Below, in pieces: positions 1 through 5,519 of a DNA stretch of 12,629 nucleotides. The notes beneath the pieces were generated by a model. That model saw only the letters and a program-made list of their open reading frames with translations. It did no database searches and was not told the DNA's origin. Within the stretch, counting starts at the first letter, position 1; the number at the start of each line of letters is the position of its first letter. The stretch is from the NCBI GenBank assembly GCA_036725605.1, contig DAIMDW010000058.1:1-12629 (forward strand). The letters run 5' to 3'. The stretch comes from CALBTQ01 sp036725605 (GTDB lineage Bacteria; Lernaellota; Lernaellaia; Lernaellales; Lernaellaceae). A program made the position numbers and the translations under genes.

Positions 1-23
1 AACACAATTAAAAAATTACCATC

Positions 24-53
24 GAGAAAATCGACAGTCTCGTAAGCCCCAGG
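24..53 (+). repeat. Left copy of 30-bp inverted repeat
   Basis: This 30-nt segment, beginning GAGAAAATCGACAGTCTC and ending CCCCAGG, recurs in inverted orientation at 12566-12595 with 28 of 30 positions matching; the two differences lie in the central CGTAAG-type core. The two copies lie just outside the eight-gene block. They are more likely members of a dispersed genomic repeat family than transposon ends, because no transposase lies between them. Confidence 0.85.
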
Positions 54-124
54 AATCGAAAGTTAGATATTCCCCAGCCCTTTAGGGCGGCAGAAACATC
101 ATTCTATCCCGGCGCTCACGCACC

Positions 125-154
125 GGGCTACAAATCTATCGCCCCTGCGGGGCT
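125..154 (+). repeat. Dispersed palindromic module, copy A
   Basis: A 30-nt unit reads GGGCTAC, then an A/T-rich ATCTATC core, then a GCCCC-TGC-GGGGC hairpin. Matching units occur at 12489-12518 in the same orientation and at 12539-12568 in the opposite orientation. The shared pattern is roughly GGCTAC-N-TTCT-R-TCGCCCCT followed by CGGGGCT. This is a REP-like intergenic repeat by appearance; its function is unknown. Confidence 0.75.
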
Positions 155-197
155 GACGAATCCCGTGGGAGAAGGATCGGGGATGAGGGTTGCCACC

Positions 198-1943
198 TCA
201 ACCGCGCCCGCACCCGTCATCGTCGTCGTCATCGTCGCTCGGCAGCACGGTGGAATCGTCATCGTCGTCATCGTCCGTCGCATCGTCGTCGGCCGCGTCG
301 TCGTCGACAACGTCGTCGTCGACCGAATCGTCGTCATCGTCGCCGAGGGCGTCGCAGGCGTCGGTTTGTTCGTTGCACGTTTGCGTGTTCGGATCGCACG
401 GATCGCCCGCGTGCTGCGTGCAGGCCGCCGCCAGGCAGGTATCCGCGCCGTTGCAGAACGTGCCGTCATTGCACGAGGCGCCGTCGTTGTCGCTCCAGGT
501 CGTGACGCTGCTCAAGGGCGCGCACACCTGGCAGACGTTTGCCGGGTTCGTCGTCCCGGCGTTGTAGACCTGCCCGTCGATTTCGCACTGCTCCGGCTGC
601 GCGAACAACCGTGCGTACACCGACGTGTAGTTGATGTTCAGATCGTACAGGGCGATCGTCAGTGCGATGCGCCCGCGCGCGTTCACCTCGACGAACACGT
701 CGTCGACCACCCACAGCAGAGCGTTCGGATAACCGATCGTCCATTGCTCCTGGCCGTCGGCGTCGTATTTGATCAGCTCGATCGTGTTGTGCAGGATGCT
801 GCCGGAAACCATGTACGCCGCGTAGACGTTGCCCGCCGCGTCGACCTTCAGGTCGTCCACCTCGCCGAACTTGTTGCCGATCACCGCCCCCTGGTGGTAC
901 ACCTCCCACAACTTGTCGCCGTCGGGATCGAACTTGTACACGTAGCCCGACGAATCGTAGCCGACCTTGCCCACCGGCCAGGTCAACACCGAGCGTCCGC
1001 CGACCAGCACGTTGCCGTCGGGGTCGGTGTCCATCGCGTACACCCAATCGTTTTCGGTCGGGCTCAGGCCCTCTTCGGTCACCACCCACTGCCGCACGCC
1101 GTCGGCGTCGTACTTGACCAGCACGATGCCCCATTCGACGTCGCCGCCCACGTACACGTTGCCCTCGCCATCCACGGCCAGACCGCCCGGATAATCGTCG
1201 GTCTCGTCGCTGTACTTGTACAGGTCGTGCCAGGCGAGCGTGCCGTCGGCATAATATTTTACGGTGAGAAAATCCCACTGCATCGCCGTGTCGGTGGTGA
1301 AGCCGAACAACACCGGGTCCTCGTTCGGATCCAGCTCGATCCACTGCGCGAAGGCGCAATCGTGGCCGGTCTCGCCGTAGTTGCGCCACCACTGCCGCAC
1401 GCCGTCGGCGTCGTACTTCACCAGCATGAACTGATTGCCCAGCGTCACGCCGTTGTTGATCTGCCCGGCGATGTAAAAATTCCCTTCGCTGTCGAGCGCC
1501 ACGTCGTCGCACTCCAGCGTGCGATTCGTACCGGTCGGATTGGTCATCGTCTGCGACCAGATCACCTGCCCCGTCGGCGACAGCTTGAAAACCTTGATGC
1601 GCAAGTCCGCCGTGTATTCCTCCATATTGGCCGCGCCGTACAGATTGCCGTCCTCGTCCACTTTCACGCCGCACGCCGGCCCGAAGGTCGCGTCGTGATA
1701 ATCGTACTGCGCGACGCCCCCCTCGTCGAAACGCGTGAACCACGTGTCGGGCGACAGCGGATCGTCGTACATGCCGCCGAGGTACACGTTGTCCGCCTCG
1801 TCCAGCGCCGTCGCGTAGACCGTTTGATAGACGCCCGTTTCGGTGATCAGGTTTTCCCACAGCATCTCGACATCGTCATCCGCCCACGCCGCACCGCCCA
1901 CCGTCGCCAACAACACCACCGCCAACGCCGCCACGAACTTCAT
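198..1943 (-). CDS. Secreted SBBP-type beta-propeller protein with Cys-rich module and acidic GCGRG tail
   Basis: A 581-residue exported protein of unknown function. The start is supported by GGGAGG just upstream and by a Sec signal peptide ending A-A-W-A at residue 21. Residues about 30-440 hold eight propeller-like repeats built on V-D-x-x-G-N-V-Y-x-G-G, alternating with K-Y-D-A-D-G-x-x-Q-W strands, which is typical of the SBBP/NHL class of repeats. Residues 453-531 form a ten-Cys module containing C-N-D-G-T-F-C-N-G-A-D-T-C. The last 50 residues are Asp-rich and end D-D-G-C-G-R-G. The neighbour at 2082-3830 has the same architecture, so the two are paralogues. I infer a surface-exposed or released binding or adhesive role with no catalytic motif visible. 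The Asp tracts could bind divalent cations. A sigma70-like promoter lies in the 138-bp gap upstream. Confidence 0.93.
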   Translation of the reverse strand: MKFVAALAVVLLATVGGAAWADDDVEMLWENLITETGVYQTVYATALDEADNVYLGGMYDDPLSPDTWFTRFDEGGVAQYDYHDATFGPACGVKVDEDGNLYGAANMEEYTADLRIKVFKLSPTGQVIWSQTMTNPTGTNRTLECDDVALDSEGNFYIAGQINNGVTLGNQFMLVKYDADGVRQWWRNYGETGHDCAFAQWIELDPNEDPVLFGFTTDTAMQWDFLTVKYYADGTLAWHDLYKYSDETDDYPGGLAVDGEGNVYVGGDVEWGIVLVKYDADGVRQWVVTEEGLSPTENDWVYAMDTDPDGNVLVGGRSVLTWPVGKVGYDSSGYVYKFDPDGDKLWEVYHQGAVIGNKFGEVDDLKVDAAGNVYAAYMVSGSILHNTIELIKYDADGQEQWTIGYPNALLWVVDDVFVEVNARGRIALTIALYDLNINYTSVYARLFAQPEQCEIDGQVYNAGTTNPANVCQVCAPLSSVTTWSDNDGASCNDGTFCNGADTCLAAACTQHAGDPCDPNTQTCNEQTDACDALGDDDDDSVDDDVVDDDAADDDATDDDDDDDSTVLPSDDDDDDDGCGRG

Positions 1944-1990
1944 TGCACCCTCCCGAGATTCAATGATTGCCGCGCTCCCCTCAGCGGCGT

Positions 1991-2040
1991 GATTTTACTT
2001 CGCGCCTTTCCCAAGTCTCAATGCCGCCCGCAACCGTTGT
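1991..2040 (-). repeat. Ghost copy of a C-terminal GCGRH tail (direct repeat copy 1)
   Basis: This 50-bp segment resembles 2055-2104, offset by exactly 64 bp. A 17-nt core is identical (GTCTCAATGCCGCCCGC on the plus strand) and shorter matches lie on both sides. In copy 2 the segment encodes the last residues D-D-G-C-G-R-H and stop of the propeller gene. Copy 1 would encode N-G-C-G-R-H and stop but is not attached to any gene. It looks like a remnant of a tandem duplication or of a lost gene end. Confidence 0.75.
1992..2021 (-). promoter_or_regulatory. Candidate sigma70 promoter for the 198-1943 gene
   Basis: On the minus strand TTGAGA (2021-2016) and TAAAAT (1997-1992) are separated by 18 nt. 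Each hexamer matches the sigma70 consensus at five of six positions. The start codon lies about 50 nt downstream. The pair falls inside the 50-bp segment duplicated from the end of the preceding gene. The other copy has TTGAGA (2085-2080) and TGAAAT (2061-2056), also 18 nt apart. Confidence 0.5.
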
Positions 2041-2054
2041 CCCGCCAATGGCGG

Positions 2055-2104
2055 GATTTCACTTCGCTCAATCGTCTTGTCTCAATGCCGCCCGCAGCCG
2101 TCGT
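2055..2104 (-). repeat. Direct repeat copy 2, containing the real GCGRH tail and stop
   Basis: Second copy of the 50-bp segment. It spans the final codons of the 2082-3830 gene and 27 bp of its 3' flank. Between the two copies sits a perfect 6-bp hairpin, CCCGCC-AAT-GGCGGG (2041-2055), which has no T-run and so is a poor intrinsic terminator. Confidence 0.75.
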
Positions 2105-3830
2105 CATCGTCGTCGTCACCGCCGTCATCGTCGCCGCCGTCCGCGATATCGTCGTTGTCATCGTCGTCGTCGCTGTCGTCGTCGGCGGCGTCGTCATCGT
2201 CGTCGTCATCGTCGCCGGCCAGATCGCAGGTGTCGGTTTCCTCGTTGCACATTTCGCTTGCCGCGTCGCACGGATCTCCCTCGTGCACGCCGCATTCGCC
2301 CGCCGCACACATGTCCGCGCCGTTGCAGAACAGGCCGTCGTCGCATTCGATACCGTCGCGCGGCGACCAACCGAAGGCGTCGGCGGACGCGTCGCACTGC
2401 CGGCAGATGCTTTGCGGATCGACCGCGCCGTCGTCAAAGCATTCGCCCGCGATAATGCATCCATCGCAGCTTTGCGCGATGCGCAGGGCGAGAAAATCCG
2501 ACTTCAAAAGCGTTTGATTGGCCGTGCCGGCGGCGAGAATCGCGCTTTGATCGTCCATCGACAAGGCGACGATTTCATCGGCTTGCTGCTCTTCGCCGTC
2601 GTAAACGATCAGCCATGCGGTGGCGCCGTCCGCCGTCAGCCGCGCCACAAAGGCGTTTTCCTTGAGCCCGTCGCGCAGATACCCGCCGACGTACAGGTTG
2701 TCCGCCGCGTCGAAGAACGCCACGTTAATCACATCGTCGCCCCAGGGCGCGTCGTCGAGTTCCCACACCCATTGCGGCACGCCGTACTCGTTGTACTTGA
2801 TCGCCACCGCGTCGTACTGCCCCAGCCGCGTCACCGCGCCCACGACCACCGCGCCGCCCAGGCTGTCGACGGCCAGATCGGTCGGCGCGTCGTTGCCGGT
2901 TTGGCCGTAGGGCAAAAACGACAGCGGCGTACCGTCGGCCGCGTACTTGAGGGTGAAAATCTCATTGTCCTTGTACTGACTGCCCACGATGCCGGTCACC
3001 CACACCGAGCCATCGGGCGCCACGCCCAGAGCCACGGGTTTTTCGATGATCGAGTTGGGATGATTGTAGCGTTGCCACCAGGCCGTCGTGCCGTCGGCAT
3101 GGTACTTGACGGTGAAGAAGTTCGGCAGGCTGGGATCGAACGCGATGTCCACGCCCGTCGCGTACATCGCGCCCTCGGCGTCGACAGCCACGTCGGTCAG
3201 CATTTTCGCGTAGCCGTCGCCGACCTCGTTGCCGTCGGCCAGCAATTCGTTGTCCGGCGAGTACTTGAACGCGCCCATGCCTTGCGGACTGGGCGGCTTG
3301 TAATAATCGTACGCGGACGCGCCGAAAACCGGATTGCCGTCGGCCCCGACCGCCACCGACGCTCCCTCGCCGTATTCGTGCGGCGTCGTGTTGTGCCAGG
3401 CTACCGCGCCGTCGGCGCCGATTTTCGCGTTGTGCGGATACAAGTACCACCACACACCGTCGTAGGTCGCGTAGGTGCCGGCAAAGTACACGTTGCCTTC
3501 GGCGTCGATTGCCGCGTCGGGCGAGCGAACCGCCTTGTTGGTGTACACCGTTTGCCACTGGACGGCCCCGGTCGCGGACAGCTTTGCCGCGCAGAAAAAG
3601 TTTTGCTCGTTTTTGCACGCGCCCCCCAGATACACGTCGCCCGTTTCGCTCGCGCGTATGGCCAAACCGCCGTCCAGCGGATATTCAGGAAAGGTGAACT
3701 CCGCCGCCCATTGCAGTTGCGCTTCGATCGTTTGTGCAAAAACGGCGCCCGGCAGGCCCCCGGCGCCAATTAGAAGGATGGAAAAAATTACAAAGGCGAC
3801 CCCTTTTGCGCGACAGGATGACCTCCCCAT
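2082..3830 (-). CDS. Secreted SBBP-type beta-propeller protein with Cys-rich module and acidic GCGRH tail
   Basis: A 582-residue exported protein, paralogous in architecture to the gene at 198-1943. The frame stays open further upstream, to 3887. I chose the ATG at 3830 because GGGAGG lies 6 nt before it and it starts directly on a signal peptide (M-G-R-S-S-C-R, a long hydrophobic core, then G-A-V-F-A-Q). Eight propeller-like repeats follow, with motifs such as D-A-E-G-N-V-Y-F-A-G and D-A-E-G-A-M-Y-A-T-G, and intervening K-Y-x-A-D-G-T strands. A twelve-Cys module follows, containing C-D-D-G-L-F-C-N-G-A-D-M-C. The C-terminus is Asp-rich and ends G-C-G-R-H. No catalytic motif is seen. I infer an extracellular or cell-surface structural or binding role. 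Confidence 0.93.
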   Translation of the reverse strand: MGRSSCRAKGVAFVIFSILLIGAGGLPGAVFAQTIEAQLQWAAEFTFPEYPLDGGLAIRASETGDVYLGGACKNEQNFFCAAKLSATGAVQWQTVYTNKAVRSPDAAIDAEGNVYFAGTYATYDGVWWYLYPHNAKIGADGAVAWHNTTPHEYGEGASVAVGADGNPVFGASAYDYYKPPSPQGMGAFKYSPDNELLADGNEVGDGYAKMLTDVAVDAEGAMYATGVDIAFDPSLPNFFTVKYHADGTTAWWQRYNHPNSIIEKPVALGVAPDGSVWVTGIVGSQYKDNEIFTLKYAADGTPLSFLPYGQTGNDAPTDLAVDSLGGAVVVGAVTRLGQYDAVAIKYNEYGVPQWVWELDDAPWGDDVINVAFFDAADNLYVGGYLRDGLKENAFVARLTADGATAWLIVYDGEEQQADEIVALSMDDQSAILAAGTANQTLLKSDFLALRIAQSCDGCIIAGECFDDGAVDPQSICRQCDASADAFGWSPRDGIECDDGLFCNGADMCAAGECGVHEGDPCDAASEMCNEETDTCDLAGDDDDDDDDAADDDSDDDDDNDDIADGGDDDGGDDDDDDGCGRH

Positions 3831-3836
3831 CTTACG

Positions 3837-3842
3837 CCTCCC
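3837..3842 (-). promoter_or_regulatory. Shine-Dalgarno GGGAGG deciding the start at 3830
   Basis: GGGAGG on the minus strand lies 6 nt before the ATG at 3830. It favours this start over the longer in-frame start at 3887, which would bury the signal peptide behind 19 extra polar residues. Confidence 0.8.
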
Positions 3843-3875
3843 GTCGCAGCAAAACCGAAACTCCTCTCCCCTCAG

Positions 3876-3905
3876 CCTATAGCACACTTATTATCTCAAT
3901 GAAAA
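3876..3905 (-). promoter_or_regulatory. Weak candidate promoter for the 2082-3830 gene
   Basis: On the minus strand TTTTCA (3905-3900) and TATAGG (3881-3876) are 18 nt apart, each a four-of-six match to sigma70. The segment is the most AT-rich part of the 90-bp gap. It overlaps the palindrome AAAAGGCCTTTT (3902-3913), which might instead help end transcription of the preceding gene. Confidence 0.3.
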
Positions 3906-3920
3906 GGCCTTTTTTCCCCG

Positions 3921-4766
3921 TCAGCCCTCCTGCAAAACGCACAGTTCCGTCAGCAGATTCGAGAAATTCCCGGCCGTGTCGGTCGCCTCGATGTCGCAGC
4001 AGTACAGGCCCGGCGGCGGCGGATCATACTCGGAACCAAACAGCACCATGACGCCCGCCTGCACCGGATTGTCGCAGTCGTCCACGTCGCTCAGGTCGGT
4101 ATCCGGCGGGTTGTGCAAATCATCCCACGTGATGTTGCCGGACAGGAACGGCTGCGAGGTGCCCGCCAACCAGATGTACACCTCTCCGTTGGGCAGCAGG
4201 TTGTTGCCCTCGTCGCACACCGACCACACCAGCGCGCTGGCATACATCAAATCGGGAAAGCCGGGAAATTCCATCAACTCGGTCGTCGACGGATCCCAGT
4301 AACCGTTGCTCAGGACCGGATCGTCATCGATGAACGTGTCGTCATCGTCGTCATCGTCATCATCGTCGCCGTTGGCCAGGTCCTCCAGGCACTCGTATGC
4401 CGCGTCGCAGTCCGGATAATTTTCCTCCAGGCACTGCATGATAAACGTGCCGAACACCGGATCGTGCTTCTGGCAATAGCGGATGACGTCTTCGAGCGGA
4501 AAGGCGTTGCCGTGACGGTCGAAAATCTGCGTCTCGCAATCGACGTACAGCCACGCGTACGCCTCGGCGCAAGACATGCTGTCGTCCGCATCGTCGTCTT
4601 CGGCAACGTCGTCGTCGATCATGTCGTCGTCGTTGTCGCCGAGGCTGAAGCCGCCGTCGTCATCGTCGTCGGTGTGGATCATCTCGCCGCCGTCGCCCTC
4701 GTCCTCGCGACAGCCGAAAAACAGAACCAAAGAGCCGATCAAGAAAAGAATCATTCCCCACTTCAT
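3921..4766 (-). CDS. Probable lipoprotein with two acidic linkers and a C-terminal WSVCDE/DTxGNFSNLL domain
   Basis: A 281-residue protein I do not recognise. The start at 4766 is supported by AAGGAGGG 5 nt upstream and by a hydrophobic signal ending L-F-F-G-C19. The Phe at -3 makes this an imperfect lipobox, so lipidation is likely but not certain. Order of parts: an Asp-rich linker (about 32-60); a small Cys-containing insert of about 70 residues starting S-C-A-E-A-Y; a run of ten Asp; then a C-terminal domain of about 135 residues. That domain begins P-V-L-S-N-G-Y-W-D-P, contains W-S-V-C-D-E, D-V-D-D-C and A-T-D-T-A-G-N-F-S-N-L-L, and ends near E-L-C-V. The same domain, more than half identical by eye, forms the mature part of the neighbour at 4801-5406, only 34 bp upstream. 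The two are tandem paralogues and probably co-transcribed. The even Cys spacing suggests disulphides in an Ig-like fold, which is a guess. Confidence 0.9.
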   Translation of the reverse strand: MKWGMILFLIGSLVLFFGCREDEGDGGEMIHTDDDDDGGFSLGDNDDDMIDDDVAEDDDADDSMSCAEAYAWLYVDCETQIFDRHGNAFPLEDVIRYCQKHDPVFGTFIMQCLEENYPDCDAAYECLEDLANGDDDDDDDDDDTFIDDDPVLSNGYWDPSTTELMEFPGFPDLMYASALVWSVCDEGNNLLPNGEVYIWLAGTSQPFLSGNITWDDLHNPPDTDLSDVDDCDNPVQAGVMVLFGSEYDPPPPGLYCCDIEATDTAGNFSNLLTELCVLQEG

Positions 4767-4771
4767 CGCCA

Positions 4772-4779
4772 CCCTCCTT
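4772..4779 (-). promoter_or_regulatory. Strong Shine-Dalgarno AAGGAGGG for the 3921-4766 gene
   Basis: AAGGAGGG lies 5 nt before the ATG at 4766. It sits inside the 34-bp gap after the upstream gene's stop. It settles the start, because the same frame is open to 4919 but that extension overlaps the neighbouring gene and lacks a signal peptide. Confidence 0.85.
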
Positions 4780-4800
4780 TCTTGACCAACCCTCCTCTCC

Positions 4801-5406
4801 TTACGGATTGTGCGTAACGCAACTTTCCGGCAACAGGTTCGAGAAATTGCCGTCGGTGTCGGTTGCTTCCATGCGGACGCAATAGGTTCCCGGCGAACCG
4901 GGAGCGAACTCCGGCGCAAACAACACCGTCAGACAAACCTCGACCGGCTGCGCGCAATCGTCGACGTCCGCCAAATCGACCGCCGGCGGGTCGTGCAGTT
5001 CCGACCAGGAAGTTTCATCGTCGTCGATGATCGTGGTTCCCGGCTGATAGAAGAAGACTTCGCCGTCGGGCAACAGGTTGTTGCATTCGTCGCACACCGA
5101 CCAACACAGGGTGCTGTAGTACATCAAGGGATCGTAGCCGGGGAATTCGCCCAGCGCCGTCTGTGGCGGGTCCCAGTAACCGTTGCTGAGTACCGGCGCA
5201 TCGTCGAACAACAGCGTGGGATCGATCGGGGCGACGCTTACCGCCTCCGAGTCGTCATCGTCATCATCCGTTGCATCGTCGTCGCTCGCCTCGTTGTCAT
5301 CATCCGCCGCATCGTCATTGTCGTCGTCGTCGGAAGACGTGGCGGTGCAGTTGAACGCCGCCAGCAGCGCCAAAATCGATATCAACACTCGCCAAAAAGG
5401 TTGCAT
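4801..5406 (-). CDS. Small exported Asp-rich protein, paralogue of the 3921-4766 product
   Basis: A 201-residue protein of unknown function. The N-terminal hydrophobic segment (residues 5-18) ends L-A-A-F-N-C20. Asn before Cys is a poor lipobox, so either lipidation at C20 or ordinary signal-peptidase cleavage near T-A-T is possible. An Asp-rich linker follows (about 25-52). The C-terminal domain carries P-V-L-S-N-G-Y-W-D-P, W-S-V-C-D-E-C, D-V-D-D-C and A-T-D-T-D-G-N-F-S-N-L-L, matching its neighbour but without the inserted Cys-containing segment. It has two Cys that the neighbour lacks (D-E-C-N-N and V-C-L), so the disulphide pattern may differ. Its Shine-Dalgarno is weak. A strong intrinsic terminator ends only 17 nt before its start codon. 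Confidence 0.9.
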   Translation of the reverse strand: MQPFWRVLISILALLAAFNCTATSSDDDDNDDAADDDNEASDDDATDDDDDDSEAVSVAPIDPTLLFDDAPVLSNGYWDPPQTALGEFPGYDPLMYYSTLCWSVCDECNNLLPDGEVFFYQPGTTIIDDDETSWSELHDPPAVDLADVDDCAQPVEVCLTVLFAPEFAPGSPGTYCVRMEATDTDGNFSNLLPESCVTHNP

Positions 5407-5423
5407 GAACGTTCCGCTCGCTT

Positions 5424-5454
5424 AAAAAACAAAGGGGCACATCGCTGTGCCCCC
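5424..5454 (-). terminator. Strong intrinsic terminator after the beta-helix gene
   Basis: On the minus strand the perfect 8-bp stem GGGGCACA-GCGA-TGTGCCCC (5453-5434) is followed immediately by TTTGTTTTTT (5433-5424). This is a textbook Rho-independent terminator, about 65 nt after the stop of the gene at 5520-7721. It ends 17 nt before the next gene's ATG, which leaves no room for a downstream promoter, so it may also act as a leader attenuator for that gene. Confidence 0.88.
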
Positions 5455-5463
5455 AACACGCTT

Positions 5464-5493
5464 TTCATACCAGGGTCCGCCCGATCCGGTCAA
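5464..5493 (-). promoter_or_regulatory. Candidate sigma70 promoter for the 4801-5406 gene
   Basis: On the minus strand TTGACC (5493-5488, five of six) and TATGAA (5469-5464, four of six) are 18 nt apart. The predicted start of transcription, near 5457, falls immediately before the terminator stem. A transcript from here would begin with that hairpin. Confidence 0.45.
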
Positions 5494-5510
5494 GTTAAAA
5501 TAATGACCGG
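5486..5510. promoter_or_regulatory. Inverted repeat CCGGTCA-N11-TGACCGG (possible operator)
   Basis: A perfect 7-bp dyad with an AT-rich 11-nt spacer (AGTTAAAATAA on plus). One arm overlaps the -35 hexamer of the candidate promoter at 5464-5493. The size and spacing suit a dimeric repressor site. It could instead be an RNA hairpin in the 3' end of the preceding transcript. Confidence 0.4.
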
Positions 5511-5519
5511 CGGCAAAAT

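Larger units (their letters stand above)
1..197. other. Left non-coding flank rich in palindromic repeats
   Basis: No convincing gene lies here. Besides the inverted repeat, the flank holds small hairpins: GCCC-TTTA-GGGC at 77-88 and GCCCC-TGC-GGGGC at 141-153. A partly degraded second repeat lies around 95-120 (ATTCTATCCCGG). The minus-strand gene ends at 198, so this region is its 3' flank. The 141-153 hairpin could stop transcription but lacks a T-run after it on the minus strand. Confidence 0.6.

Noticed and set aside
2041..2055. Intrinsic terminator after the 2082-3830 gene
   Set aside because: The hairpin CCCGCC-AAT-GGCGGG is perfect but no T-run follows on the minus strand.
165..3773. 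A 1202-codon open frame on the plus strand
   Set aside because: It runs antisense across both propeller genes and their intergenic region, has low-complexity Val/Arg composition from reading Asp codons backwards, and lacks a signal or domain. The minus-strand genes have start sites, signal peptides and repeats.
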